In this document: positions 19,642 through 30,599 of the stretch, one piece after another | How the letters are laid out: each line of letters starts with the position of its first letter | How positions within the stretch are numbered: the first letter of the stretch is position 1 | Source: Nocardioides sediminis | Lineage (GTDB): Bacteria; Actinomycetota; Actinomycetes; Propionibacteriales; Nocardioidaceae | Reading direction: 5' to 3' | DNA: 64,000 bases | Assembly (NCBI RefSeq): GCF_003047295.1 | Contig: NZ_PZYZ01000002.1 | Span: forward strand, 310,001-374,000 | Program-made: the position numbers and the translations under genes | Notes under the pieces: model-generated | What the model was told of the DNA's origin: nothing | Database searches by the model: none | What the model saw: only the letters and a program-made list of their open reading frames with translations

Positions 19642-20886
19642 TCACAGCAGCCAGCAGCCGCTGACCTGGGGGATCCCGGCGAACCGGGCCTCCCAGAAGA
19701 GCTGGGCCTCCGTGGCGTGCGGCACGATGCCGCCGACGTGCAGCGGTGCGACGTTGGGGGAGAAGCGCACGTTGGCGCCCTTGCCGCACCACGACCTCGC
19801 CATCGCCCTGCCCACGGCGAAGGGGATGGTGTCGTCGAGCGTCGAGTGGCTGACCAGCACCGGGACCGCCGGCCTGGTCGTGCCGATCCGCTGGTCGGCG
19901 ATCACCGACCGGAACGGCTCCTCGTCCATCAGCTCCGACAGGGGGCGGCCGTCCGCGCTCAGCGTCTCGGAGCGGACGAAGGCGTTGTCGAGCAGGTCGA
20001 AGACGCAGTCCTGCTCGACGGCGTCCATCGTCGCGCGACCCGTCGCGTTGAGGTACGGCGCGAGGTCGATGTCGTAGGACGCGGCGAGGCCGCGGAGGGC
20101 GAAGAACGCGAAGGCGGAGAAGGGTCCGCCGTCCAGATGACTGGCGACCGCACCCAGGTCGGCGGGCACAGCCCCCACGACGGCACCCCGGAGCCGGAGC
20201 TCGGGGGCGTAGGTCGACGCGAGCTCGACGGCGGAGGCGGCAGCGCCGCCGCCCTGGGAGTAGCCCTGCAGGCCCACCGGGCTGCTCGCGGAGAGGCCGG
20301 TGCCCTCCAGCCGCTGGGCGGCGCGGACGACGTCGAGCGTGGCGCGGCCCTGGGAGACGCGGTCCATGTAGGTGTGGACGCCCTCCGTGCCGAGGCCTTC
20401 GTAGTCCGGCATCGCGATGGCGTAGCCGCGCTGGAGGAGACCCTCCATCACCACGCCCTCGTACTCGATGCCTTGCGAGAACTGCCGCGACGGGGCGCAG
20501 CGGTCGGCCATGCCCTGGGTGCCGGGCGCGTAGCCGATCACCGGCCGGCTGCCGACGCCCACCCAGGGCGCGTTCGGCACCAGCACGGTGCCGCTGGCGG
20601 CGATCGGCGTACCGGTGCGGTCGGTGGTGCGGTACAGCACCCGGGTGGCGTCGCGGACCAGGCTGGTGGCGTCGAGGGGGTCGAGGAGGAAGGTCAGCCG
20701 CTCCGAGCGGATCAGGTCGCCGGCGGCCGGGGGCAGGGTGGCCGGGGCCTCGTAGAACGGCGGTCGGGGAGGCTCGTCGACCGCGGCGGTGGCGGGGGCG
20801 GCACCGAGCGCGGTGACGAGCGCGGTGGCGAGGAACGAGGCGGACAGGGACGCGACGAGCGCGCCGGCGGCGCGAGTGACTGGCAT
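19642..20886 (-). CDS. Secreted lipase/esterase (LIP secretory lipase family)
   Basis: A 414-residue exported alpha/beta hydrolase. The Sec signal peptide ends near residue 35 (ATAAVDEPP), after a long hydrophobic core. The catalytic Ser sits in GYSQGGG (about residue 215), preceded by the MPDYEGLGTEG oxyanion region; the Asp is in HSTLDDTIPF and the His in VGGIVPHATE. Paired cysteines (Cys in DRCAPSR, DCVF, SWCGKG and SGCWLL) suit a secreted enzyme with disulfides. The family contains fungal and actinobacterial secretory lipases (PF03583). GGGAGG ten bases before the ATG is the likely ribosome site. Physiological substrate unknown. Confidence 0.88.
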   Translation of the reverse strand: MPVTRAAGALVASLSASFLATALVTALGAAPATAAVDEPPRPPFYEAPATLPPAAGDLIRSERLTFLLDPLDATSLVRDATRVLYRTTDRTGTPIAASGTVLVPNAPWVGVGSRPVIGYAPGTQGMADRCAPSRQFSQGIEYEGVVMEGLLQRGYAIAMPDYEGLGTEGVHTYMDRVSQGRATLDVVRAAQRLEGTGLSASSPVGLQGYSQGGGAAASAVELASTYAPELRLRGAVVGAVPADLGAVASHLDGGPFSAFAFFALRGLAASYDIDLAPYLNATGRATMDAVEQDCVFDLLDNAFVRSETLSADGRPLSELMDEEPFRSVIADQRIGTTRPAVPVLVSHSTLDDTIPFAVGRAMARSWCGKGANVRFSPNVAPLHVGGIVPHATEAQLFWEARFAGIPQVSGCWLL

Positions 20887-21026
20887 GGATCGGTGCCCTC
20901 CCGAGCGGTGGCTCCGGGACGGGACGTCCCGGCGTGGGCATGTTACCCACGATTAACATCTCGTGACCAGCGTCACCTGACGGGCGCGGCTGCCTCGCCG
21001 GTCGGCGCCGATGAGAGGATGACGCC

Positions 21027-22046
21027 ATGTCCACCGCGCCTCCAGCACGCCCGCGGGTCCTCTCCGGCATCCAGCCGACAGCGGACTCGTTCCACCTCGG
21101 CAACTACCTCGGTGCGCTGCGCCAGTGGGTGACGCTGCAGGAGGACTTCGAGCCCTTCTACTTCATCGCCGACCTGCATGCGATCACGGTCGAGCAGGAC
21201 CCCAAGGTGCTCCGCGAGCGCACGCTCGTCTCGGCGGCGCAGCTGGTCGCCGCCGGCGTCGACCCGGCGCGCGCCACGATCTTCGTGCAGAGCCAGGTGC
21301 CGGCGCACACCCAGGCCGGTTGGGTGCTCCAGTGCCTGACCGGCTTCGGCGAGGCCCGGAGGATGACCCAGTTCAAGGACAAGTCCGCCAAGGGCGGCGA
21401 GGGCGCCGCCAGCGTCGGGCTGTTCACCTACCCCATCCTCCAGGCGGCTGACATCCTGCTCTACCGCCCGCAGTACGTCCCGGTGGGGGAGGACCAGCGC
21501 CAGCACCTCGAGCTCACCCGAGACCTGGCCAACCGCTTCAACCACCGCTACAAGAAGACCTTCCGGCCGCCCGAGCCCTACATCCTCGAGTCCACCGCGA
21601 AGATCTACGACCTGCAGGTCCCGGAAAAGCAGATGTCGAAGTCCATCGGCGGGCAGGGCTGCGTGTGGGTCCTCGACGACCCCGCGGTGGTGACCAAGAA
21701 GTTCCGCTCGGCCGTCACCGACTCCGAGACCGAGATCCGCTTCGACCGCGCGGCCAAGCCCGGGGTCAGCAACCTCTTGACCATCCACTCCGCGCTGTCG
21801 GGCGAGAAGGTCGAAGCCTTGGAAGCGGCCTTCGAGGGCCGCGGCTACGGCGACCTCAAGTCCGAGGTGGCCGACGTCGTCCTGCAGACGCTGACGCCGC
21901 TGCGGGACCGCACCCTGGAGCTGATGGACGACCGCGCCGAGCTCGAGCGGATCCTCGCCTCGGGCGCCGAGCGCGCCGGGGCCGTGGCCGAGGCGACCCT
22001 GCGCGACGTCTACGACCGCGTCGGCTTCCTGCCAGCCGGCCGCTAG
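21027..22046 (+). CDS. trpS: Tryptophanyl-tRNA synthetase
   Basis: Charges tRNA-Trp. 339 residues, class Ic. Both class I signatures are present: [10 protein letters not shown] (HIGH-like, near residue 19) and KQMSKSI (KMSKS, near residue 200). The GEDQ segment for Trp recognition ([18 protein letters not shown]) is intact. GAGGAT ends six bases before the ATG and no Shine-Dalgarno is visible, so the message may be leaderless. First of a same-direction group with the RNA ligase-like, YihY and SCO4848-type genes. Confidence 0.96.
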   Translation: MSTAPPARPRVLSGIQPTADSFHLGNYLGALRQWVTLQEDFEPFYFIADLHAITVEQDPKVLRERTLVSAAQLVAAGVDPARATIFVQSQVPAHTQAGWVLQCLTGFGEARRMTQFKDKSAKGGEGAASVGLFTYPILQAADILLYRPQYVPVGEDQRQHLELTRDLANRFNHRYKKTFRPPEPYILESTAKIYDLQVPEKQMSKSIGGQGCVWVLDDPAVVTKKFRSAVTDSETEIRFDRAAKPGVSNLLTIHSALSGEKVEALEAAFEGRGYGDLKSEVADVVLQTLTPLRDRTLELMDDRAELERILASGAERAGAVAEATLRDVYDRVGFLPAGR

Positions 22047-22055
22047 GGTCGACGG

Positions 22056-22574
22056 GTGGTGACCATCGGCGTGGCAGTGGCGATCCCGGAGCCGTGGGCG
22101 ACGCAGCTGCAGGACTACCGCACCTCGGTGGGTGACACCACCGCCACGCAGATCCCGACGCACATCACGCTGATCCCGCCCGTGGAGGTCCCCGCCGAGG
22201 ACCTCCCGCAGGTCGAGGCGCACCTCGAGTCGGCGGCGTACAAGGTGGACGCGTTCCGCATCCACCTGCGCGGCACGGGCACCTTCCGGCCGGTCTCGCC
22301 GGTGGTCTTCGTGACCCTCGCGGAGGGCATCTCCCAGTGCGAGCAGCTCGCGAGCGTCGTACGCCGGGGGCCGCTCGCGGTCGACCTGCACTTCCCCTAC
22401 CACCCGCACGTCACCATCGCCCACCACCTCCCGGACCGCGCGCTTGACCGGGCCTTCACCGAGCTCGCGGACTTCGAGTGCGAGTTCGTCGCCGACGCGT
22501 TCTCCCTCTACGTCCACGACGAGGGCGCCGGGTGGCGGCCGACGCGGGAGTTCGCGCTCCGCCCCACCGCCTGA
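22056..22574 (+). CDS. 2'-5' RNA ligase / cyclic phosphodiesterase-like (2H family) protein
   Basis: A 172-residue protein of the 2H phosphoesterase superfamily. Both catalytic His-X-Thr motifs are present: HITL near residue 28 and HVTI near residue 111. The family includes ThpR (RNA 2',3'-cyclic phosphodiesterase) and uncharacterised actinobacterial members, so the substrate is open. The GTG at 22056 is followed by a second GTG; TAGGGT at 22044-22049 could act as -10 element. It follows trpS by nine bases, the order I recall from Streptomyces. Confidence 0.8.
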   Translation: MVTIGVAVAIPEPWATQLQDYRTSVGDTTATQIPTHITLIPPVEVPAEDLPQVEAHLESAAYKVDAFRIHLRGTGTFRPVSPVVFVTLAEGISQCEQLASVVRRGPLAVDLHFPYHPHVTIAHHLPDRALDRAFTELADFECEFVADAFSLYVHDEGAGWRPTREFALRPTA

Positions 22575-22593
22575 CCAACTCTCGGGAGACCTG

Positions 22594-23652
22594 ATGGCAA
22601 TCGTCGCCACCGTCAAGCAGCGCGTCGAGGAGGCGCGGGAGCGCTGGCCGCTGCTCGACCACCTCGTGCGGACCTTCGAGCACTACGGCAACGTCAACGG
22701 CAGCGCGCTCGCCGCGGCGGTGACCTACTTCGCGTTCCTGTCCTTCTTCCCCATCGTGGCGCTGGCGTTCGCGGTGATCGGGTTCATCTCCGGCGCCTAC
22801 CCCGACGCCGAGCGCGACCTCGTGACCGCGATCGACGGTGTGCTGCCCGGCATCATCGGCAACGGGAAGAACGAGCTGAGCCTGGACGCCATCCGCGGGT
22901 CCGCCCCCGGGATCCTGAGCGTCGGCCTGCTGGTGGCTCTCTACTCCGGGCTCGGCTGGCTCTCCGGCATGCGCACGGCCCTCATCGCGATCTTCGAGGA
23001 GCCCGAGAAGGAGCAGCCCAGCTTCCTCCTCGGCAAGGCCCGCGACATCCTGGCCCTGCTGACCCTCGGCACCGTGCTGCTGCTGAGCGTGGCGGTCTCG
23101 GGTGTCGCGACCAAGCTGGCGGTCCCGATCCTCGAGCTGCTCGGCCTCGGCGAGGGAGTGGAGCCGGTCGTGTGGGTCCTCGGGCTGGCGCTGGGACTGG
23201 CCGCCAGCACGGTGCTGTTCTTCGCCTTCTTCCGGGTCCTGGCAGCGCCCAACGTGCCGACGCGCGCGTTGTGGTCGGGCGCGCTGCTCGGGGCGCTGGC
23301 CTTCGAGGCGCTCAAGCAGCTCTCGACCTTCCTGCTCGCCGGCACCAAGGAACAGCCCGCCGCCCAGGCGTTCGGGATCGCGCTGATCCTGGTCGTGTGG
23401 ATGAACTACTTCTCGCGGGTCGTGGTGCTCGCCGCCGCGTGGGCGCACACGTCCCCGGCCGCGCGGGAGCAGCGGGAGCGGGAGGCGTGGCGCGAGGACG
23501 ACGTGGAGGGCCCGCAGATCGACCTGCGGCAGGCCGTCGAGCACAGTCCCGTCCTCGCCGCCCGCACGCCGTCCACGGGGCGGGCAGGACCCTTCGCGGC
23601 CGGTGCCGCGACCATGCTGGCGCTCGTCGCCGTGACCAGGAGGAGCAAGTGA
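22594..23652 (+). CDS. YihY/BrkB family inner membrane protein
   Basis: A 352-residue protein with six membrane helices in the YihY pattern. The family hallmarks are visible: the first helix with AAAVTYFAFLSFFPIVAL, YSGLGWLSGMRTAL in the third, and AFGIALILVVWMNYFSRVVVLAAA in the last pair. The ~65-residue C-terminal tail is soluble and ends with a further hydrophobic stretch (GPFAAGAATMLALVAV). CGGGAG seven bases before the ATG at 22594 sets the start. Once called ribonuclease BN by mistake, the family has no firm function. The stop is one to four bases from the next gene. Confidence 0.87.
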   Translation: MAIVATVKQRVEEARERWPLLDHLVRTFEHYGNVNGSALAAAVTYFAFLSFFPIVALAFAVIGFISGAYPDAERDLVTAIDGVLPGIIGNGKNELSLDAIRGSAPGILSVGLLVALYSGLGWLSGMRTALIAIFEEPEKEQPSFLLGKARDILALLTLGTVLLLSVAVSGVATKLAVPILELLGLGEGVEPVVWVLGLALGLAASTVLFFAFFRVLAAPNVPTRALWSGALLGALAFEALKQLSTFLLAGTKEQPAAQAFGIALILVVWMNYFSRVVVLAAAWAHTSPAAREQREREAWREDDVEGPQIDLRQAVEHSPVLAARTPSTGRAGPFAAGAATMLALVAVTRRSK

Positions 23653-23654
23653 GC

Positions 23655-23876
23655 ATGCAGACCACTCGGAAGCACGGGGTGTTCCTCGTCGGCGTCGCCG
23701 TCTGGAACCTCATCACCTGGGGGATGTTCACCAAGAACCTGTACGCCGCCCAGGCGGCCGGGGAGGACCGCCCCACCGGCTACTGGGTCGCGCACTCGGT
23801 GCTGATCGTCGCCAACCTCGTCCTCGCCGGGGTCTTCGGGTCCTGGGGTGCCAAGGTCCTGCGCTCGCGCTCCTGA
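23655..23876 (+). CDS. SCO4848-type small membrane protein
   Basis: A 73-residue protein with two membrane helices (about 9-28 and 44-64) and a short loop. It matches the SCO4848 family that sits next to YihY genes in actinobacteria. AGGAGGAG lies nine bases before the ATG at 23655; a GTG at 23649 overlapping the yihY stop is the alternative and adds two residues. Function unknown. Confidence 0.7.
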   Translation: MQTTRKHGVFLVGVAVWNLITWGMFTKNLYAAQAAGEDRPTGYWVAHSVLIVANLVLAGVFGSWGAKVLRSRS

Positions 23877-23883
23877 AATGCCG

Positions 23884-23917
23884 CTGGCCCGCCGGGACTC
23901 GAGTCCGGGCGGGCCAG
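23884..23917. terminator. Strong bidirectional terminator before the end of sdhB
   Basis: A 34-base inverted repeat: perfect 10-bp outer arms (CTGGCCCGCC and GGCGGGCCAG) and seven-base inner arms with one mismatch. It lies seven bases after the SCO4848-type stop and 17 bases before the end of the converging sdhB gene. Confidence 0.85.
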
Positions 23918-23934
23918 GGGAGGGACCGGCAGGC

Positions 23935-24674
23935 TCAGTGGCCGTGCTTGAGCGCGGTGCGCAGGTCCTTGTTGAGCTGGCTGATCACGTCGAGCGGGAT
24001 CTCCTTGGGGCAGGCGGCCGTGCACTCACCGATGTTGGTGCAGCCGCCGAAGCCCTCGTGGTCGTGCTGGGCGACCATGTTGACCACGCGGGTGTCGCGC
24101 TCGGGCTGGCCCTGGGGGAGCTCGCCGAGGTGGGTGATCTTGGCACCCATGAAGAGCGACGCGGAGCCGTTGGGGCAGGCCGCGACGCACGCGCCGCACC
24201 CGATGCAGGTCGCCATGTTGAACGACCGCAGGGCCTTGTCCCGGGGGACGGGCACCGAGTTGGCCTCGGGGGCCGAGCCGGTGTTGGCAGAGATGAAGCC
24301 GCCCTGCTGGATGATCCGGTCGAAGGCGCCGCGGTCGACGATGAGGTCCTTGACGACCGGGAACGCGTCGGCGCGCCACGGCTCGATGGTGATCTCGTCG
24401 CCGTCGGAGAACGTCCGCATGTGGAGCTGGCAGGTCGTGGTGACCTCCGGACCGTGCGCCTGGCCGTTGATCATCAGGCCGCACGTGCCGCAGATGCCCT
24501 CGCGACAGTCGGAGTCGAACGCGACCGGCTCCTCACCCGAGGCGTTGAGCTGCTCGTTGAGCACGTCGAGCATCTCGAGGAAGGACATGTCCTCGGAGAC
24601 CCCGTCGAGCTGGTAGGTGCGCATCTCGCCCCGGGCCTGGGCATCGGCCTGGCGCCAGATCTTGAGCGTGAGCT

Positions 24675-24678
<4 letters not shown>
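23935..24678 (-). CDS. sdhB: Succinate dehydrogenase iron-sulfur subunit
   Basis: Passes electrons from SdhA to the quinone site. 247 residues. Three cluster motifs are complete: [17 protein letters not shown] with a later Cys for [2Fe-2S], [12 protein letters not shown] for [4Fe-4S] and [12 protein letters not shown] with the partner cysteines for [3Fe-4S]. The GTG start at 24678 overlaps the sdhA stop by four bases. Last gene of sdhCAB; no separate SdhD gene follows, in line with the three-subunit type. Confidence 0.96.
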
Positions 24679-26729
<2,051 letters not shown>

Positions 26730-26741
26730 GTCTGGGCTCCC

Positions 26742-27464
26742 TTACTTGGAGATGACGCCGAGGAGGACGAACAGGGGGACCAGCGAGAAGCCGCCGGCGA
26801 TCACGATCGCCAGCACCCAGCCGGCGGTCTTGGCGCGCTTGCGGGCCGCAGCGGTGCCGGTCCAGCCGAGCGTCTGCAGCGCGCTCCACGTGCCGTGGTG
26901 CAGGTGGAGGCCCAGGGCCACCATCGCCAGCAGGTAGATCAGCGTCATCCACCACAGGTCGAAGGTGTCGACCAACAGGTTGTAGGGGTCGTTGGTCGCG
27001 CCGCCCGCGGGGTTGATCTTGACGATGGTGAAGTTGAGCAGGTGCCAGACGAGGAACACCAGGATCGTCACGCCGCCCCAGCGCATCGTGCGCGAGGAGA
27101 TCGAGGACGAGGCGTTCTTCTTCACCGCGTACTTCTGCGTGCGCGCGGTCGACGCGCGACGAGCGAGGGCGTACGCCGCCCCGACGTGCACGACCAGGGC
27201 CGCGATGAGGCCGACGCGGATCACCCACAGGAGACCCTCGTAGGGGAGCATCGGCTCCCCGAAGGTGCGTAGGTGGTGGGCGTACTCGTTGAACGCGTCA
27301 TGCCCGGCAAAGGCCTTGAGGTTGCCGTACATGTGGGTGAGCACGAAGCCGACGAAGACGATGCCGCTGACGGCCATCAGGATCTTGAGCGTGATGGTCG
27401 TGCGGGCCGCCCGAGAACCCTTCACCAGGGCCGGGGTTTGAGTTTGGGTTGCCACGGAGGTCAC
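26742..27464 (-). CDS. sdhC: Succinate dehydrogenase cytochrome b subunit
   Basis: Membrane anchor of the complex, about 240 residues with five helices: LKILMAVSGIVFVGFVLTHMYGN opens the first, and His residues for the two hemes sit in THMYGN, VVHVGAAYA, VWHLLNF and LHLHHGTW. The start is uncertain. I take the GTG at 27464; an ATG at 27509 is in frame but overlaps what looks like a -10 element (TATGTC, 27510-27505). A candidate DtxR/IdeR box lies at the -35 position. Although the glycosyltransferase gene upstream runs the same way, sdhCAB seems to have its own promoter here. Confidence 0.93.
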   Translation of the reverse strand: MTSVATQTQTPALVKGSRAARTTITLKILMAVSGIVFVGFVLTHMYGNLKAFAGHDAFNEYAHHLRTFGEPMLPYEGLLWVIRVGLIAALVVHVGAAYALARRASTARTQKYAVKKNASSSISSRTMRWGGVTILVFLVWHLLNFTIVKINPAGGATNDPYNLLVDTFDLWWMTLIYLLAMVALGLHLHHGTWSALQTLGWTGTAAARKRAKTAGWVLAIVIAGGFSLVPLFVLLGVISK

Positions 27465-27517
27465 GGTACCGCCCGGTTCCCCACGAGTGGGGGCCGGGGA
27501 GTGTGACATAGGACCGG

Positions 27518-27536
27518 TTAGGTGAGCCTCACCCAC
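27518..27536 (-). promoter_or_regulatory. Candidate DtxR/IdeR iron box before sdhCAB
   Basis: TTAGGTGAGCCTCACCCAC on the + strand agrees with the DtxR/IdeR consensus TTAGGTTAGSCTAACCTAA at 15 of 19 positions and contains a perfect GGTGAG-C-CTCACC inverted repeat. It spans the glycosyltransferase stop codon and the -35 position of the proposed sdhC promoter. DtxR is reported to repress sdhCAB in Corynebacterium, which supports the idea. Confidence 0.55.
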
Positions 27537-28638
27537 CCCTGTGGAGGCGGTCCGCCAGCGCCGTCCCGGGGCGTCCCGCGAGCTCCTCGGAGCCGAGCAG
27601 CGGGGCGTGCACCTCGGCCAGCAGCTCACCGCAGGCGTGCTGCCAGGTGCGGGTGCTGAGCTCGCGCCCGCGGGTCCCGAGCAGGGCGCGGTGGCGGTCC
27701 CCGGCGACCGACTCGACGGCCCGGCGCAGGCCCGTGGCCGTGGCCGGGTCGTAGAGCAGCCCCGTCTCGAGGTCCCGCACCACCCGTGGGGCCCCGCCGC
27801 TGCGCGGGGCGACGACGGGCACGCCGCTGGCGGCGGCCTCGCGCAGGGTGTGGCAGCACGACTCCGCCTCCCCGGGGTGGACCAGCACGTCCATCGAGGC
27901 CAGGGCGATGGCGAGGTCCCCGGTCCCCAGCGCGCCGGTGAATCGCGCCCGCGGCAGGTGGCGCCGCAGCCACGCCTCCTGCGGACCGCTGCCGACGACC
28001 ACGAGCTGGACGCCACGCAGGTCCGCGAGCTCCGCGAGGCGTCGTACGCCGTGCCGCTCGTGCAGGCTTCCCGCGTAGCCGACCACGACCCGGCGGCCCT
28101 CCCGCGAGCGGGACCGGGCCCACTTGTCGTGCAGCCACCGGTCGCGCAGGGCGGGGGTGAAGGCGCGGGTGTCGACGCCGGGCTCCCACACGGCCGGGTC
28201 GAGCCCGAGCTCGTGCAGCCGGCCCGCGAGGAAGTCGGAGGTCACCACGAGCCGGTCCGCCCGTGCGACGACCTTCGCCAGCCACAGCTCCCGGGTCAGC
28301 TCGGCGGGCGGCGCGTGCTGCACGACCACGGTGGGCACGCCCGCGCGACGGGCGTGCTTGAGGGCCTTGCGGCCCAGGGTGCCGGGGGAGACGGCGTGCA
28401 CGAGGTCGGGCTCGAAGCGGGCGAGCGCGTCGCGGACCTGGCTGCCCGGGCGGTCGAGAGGGCGGATGCGCGCGACCTGGCTGCGACGGTACGTCGACAG
28501 GCCCGGACCGGGGGCCACGACGAGCACCTCGTGGCCGGCGTCGATGAGGTGGTCGGTCAGCTGCTTGAGCGTGGTCGTGGTGCCGTCGACGGCGGGGTAG
28601 AACGTCTCGGTCACCAGCGCGATCCGTCGCGTCTCCAT
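27529..28638 (-). CDS. GT4-family glycosyltransferase (PimB/MgtA-like mannosyltransferase)
   Basis: A 369-residue GT-B enzyme. The N-terminal ALVTETFYPAVDGTTTTLKQL is the acceptor-side start shared with PimB, PimC and MgtA mannosyltransferases; the donor side has VGYAGSLHERHGVRRL and the GT4 EX7E motif in GEAESCCHTLREAAASG near residue 290. No signal peptide or membrane helix, so it would act at the inner face of the membrane. Start at the ATG 28638; the frame is open to 28752 but the extra residues do not fit the family. A GDP-mannose donor and a lipid acceptor are likely from the family, not shown here. Confidence 0.82.
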   Translation of the reverse strand: METRRIALVTETFYPAVDGTTTTLKQLTDHLIDAGHEVLVVAPGPGLSTYRRSQVARIRPLDRPGSQVRDALARFEPDLVHAVSPGTLGRKALKHARRAGVPTVVVQHAPPAELTRELWLAKVVARADRLVVTSDFLAGRLHELGLDPAVWEPGVDTRAFTPALRDRWLHDKWARSRSREGRRVVVGYAGSLHERHGVRRLAELADLRGVQLVVVGSGPQEAWLRRHLPRARFTGALGTGDLAIALASMDVLVHPGEAESCCHTLREAAASGVPVVAPRSGGAPRVVRDLETGLLYDPATATGLRRAVESVAGDRHRALLGTRGRELSTRTWQHACGELLAEVHAPLLGSEELAGRPGTALADRLHRGG

Positions 28639-28659
28639 GCACCGACACTGGCGTGCGCC

Positions 28660-28680
28660 GGTCGACGACGGTCGTCGACC
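28660..28680. repeat. Perfect inverted repeat in the glycosyltransferase-mutA intergenic region
   Basis: Two perfect 10-base arms (GGTCGACGAC and GTCGTCGACC) flank a single G. It lies 22 bases before the glycosyltransferase start and 120 bases before mutA, which diverge. It may be an operator; no function is known. Confidence 0.45.
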
Positions 28681-28799
28681 GGGCCAACCCCCGGGCAACG
28701 ACGGGTGAAGCCTCGGCACCGCGGATGACCCACGGTGTGAGAGGTATGCCACAGGTCCGACCCCTCGCCCGAGGGCGCGTCGGGCCTATCCTGCGCTGC

Positions 28800-30599
28800 A
28801 TGACCGACGTTGAAGGCGGCCTCGACGAGCCGGCCGAGCTGGAGCCCGAGCAGGGCTCGCTGCGGCTGGCCTCACCCGACGACCGGCACGACGCCGCGGC
28901 CTGGGAGGCGGCCGCGGCCGCGGTCCTCCGCAAGGCCCGCCGGCTCGGCGAGGACGACCCCGACTCGGCCGTCTGGGACGCGCTCGCGCGGACCACGCTC
29001 GACGGCATCGCGGTCGCCCCGATCGGCACGCCCGACAGCGTGGCCGACCTCGCCACCAGCGGCCGCCCCACCCGGGCGGGCGACTGGGACGTCCGCGCCT
29101 GGGTCTTCGGGCCCGACGCGGAGGCCGCCAACGAGGCCGTGCTGGTCGACCTGGACAACGGCGCCACGTCGCTGTGGGTCGAGCTCGGCCGCGGGCTCAC
29201 GTCGACCGACCTGCCGACCGTGCTCCGGCGTGTGCTGGCCGACCTGGCGCCCGTGGTGCTCGAGGCCCCGCACGAGCCCGTGGCTGCGGCGCGGGCGCTG
29301 CTCGCCGTGCTCGACGAGCAGGGCGTCGACGGCCACCCGGGGACCAACCTCGGCGCCGACCCGGTCGCGGCCCACCTGCGTCACGACCTTCCCCTCGACG
29401 ACGCGCTCGGCGACCTCGTCCCCGTGGCGCAGCTCGCCCGCGAGCACGGGATCCTCGGCGTCACCGTCGATGCCTCCGCGCTGCACGACCGGGGCGCCAC
29501 CGACGCCCAGGAGCTCGGGTACGCGGTCGCCACCGGCGCGGCGTACCTGCGGGCCCTGACCGCCGCCGGGCTGTCGCTCGAGGACGCGCTGGGACTGGTC
29601 GAGTTCCGCTTCGCCGCGACCGACGAGCAGTTCCCCACGATCGCCAAGCTGCGCGCCGCCCGCCGCCTGTGGGCCCGCGTCGTCGAGCTGTCGGGCGGTG
29701 CCACCGAGACGGCCGCCATGCGCCAGCACGTCGTCACCAGCCGGGCGATGCTGAGCAAGTACGACCCCTGGGTCAACATGCTGCGCGGCACCGTCGCCGC
29801 CTTCGCCGCCGGCGTCGGCGGGGCCGAGTCCGTCACGGTCGTGCCCTTCGACGTCACCCTCGGCGTCCCGGACGCCCTCGGCCGCCGGGTCGCCCGCAAC
29901 ACGTCCTCGCTGCTCGTCTCGGAGTCCCACGTCGCGCGGGTCGCCGACCCCGCGGGAGGCTCCTACGCCGTCGAGCGGCTCACCGACGACCTCGCGCACG
30001 TCGCGTGGGAGGAGCTCGGCCGGATCGAGGCCGCCGGCGGCGTCGTCGCCGCGCTCGCCGACGGCTCCCTCCTCGCCCGCGTCGAGGAGGCCGCGGCCGT
30101 GCGGGCCGGCGAGGTGGCCACCCGGCGCCGGCCGCTCACCGGGGTGACGGAGTTCCCCCACCTCGACGAGCTGCTCCCCGAGCGGACCGGCGAGCCCGAC
30201 CCCGTCCGCCGCTACGGCGCCGCCTTCGAGGCCCTGCGCGACGAGCCGGCCGCCGCACCCGTTTTCCTGGCGACGCTGGGACCGGTCGCAGCCCACACCG
30301 CCCGCGCGACCTTCGCCAGCAACCTGCTCGCCGCGGGCGGCATCGCCGTCGACGTGGCCGGCCCGACGGACGGCGTCGAGTCCGTGCTGGCGGCGTACGC
30401 CGCGCAGCCGGTCGTCTGCCTCGCGGGCACCGACGCGACGTACGCCGAGTGGGGGAGCGACGTCGTCGCCGCCCTGCGCGACGCGGGGGCGCGTCACGTC
30501 ATCGTCGCCGGCAAGCCGATCGACGGTGTCGACGACAGCGCAGCCATGGGGGTGGACGCGCTCGCGTTCCTCACCCGGACGAGAGAGGCCCTGGCATGA
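28800..30599 (+). CDS. mutA: Methylmalonyl-CoA mutase small (beta) subunit
   Basis: Non-catalytic partner of MutB, 599 residues. It keeps the TIM-barrel outline (GTPDSVADL near residue 85, [45 protein letters not shown], then [17 protein letters not shown]) but lacks the Asp-X-His-X-X-Gly cobalamin loop at its C-terminus, where [13 protein letters not shown] stands instead, as usual for this subunit. TATCCT at 28787-28792 ends seven bases before the ATG, with no Shine-Dalgarno, so the operon probably starts as a leaderless message. The stop overlaps mutB (ATGA). Confidence 0.95.
   Translation: MTDVEGGLDEPAELEPEQGSLRLASPDDRHDAAAWEAAAAAVLRKARRLGEDDPDSAVWDALARTTLDGIAVAPIGTPDSVADLATSGRPTRAGDWDVRAWVFGPDAEAANEAVLVDLDNGATSLWVELGRGLTSTDLPTVLRRVLADLAPVVLEAPHEPVAAARALLAVLDEQGVDGHPGTNLGADPVAAHLRHDLPLDDALGDLVPVAQLAREHGILGVTVDASALHDRGATDAQELGYAVATGAAYLRALTAAGLSLEDALGLVEFRFAATDEQFPTIAKLRAARRLWARVVELSGGATETAAMRQHVVTSRAMLSKYDPWVNMLRGTVAAFAAGVGGAESVTVVPFDVTLGVPDALGRRVARNTSSLLVSESHVARVADPAGGSYAVERLTDDLAHVAWEELGRIEAAGGVVAALADGSLLARVEEAAAVRAGEVATRRRPLTGVTEFPHLDELLPERTGEPDPVRRYGAAFEALRDEPAAAPVFLATLGPVAAHTARATFASNLLAAGGIAVDVAGPTDGVESVLAAYAAQPVVCLAGTDATYAEWGSDVVAALRDAGARHVIVAGKPIDGVDDSAAMGVDALAFLTRTREALA

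Noticed and set aside
20920..20976. Several inverted repeats between the lipase and trpS genes (CGGGACGTCCCG; ATGTTA with TAACAT; GTGAC with GTCAC)
   Set aside because: All are short, and palindromes of this size are frequent by chance in GC-rich spacers; I could not link them to a regulator.
27465..27509. Longer sdhC starting at the ATG 27509
   Set aside because: That ATG overlaps a -10-like TATGTC, which is placed correctly relative to the iron box; the extra residues are not typical for SdhC. Not fully excluded.
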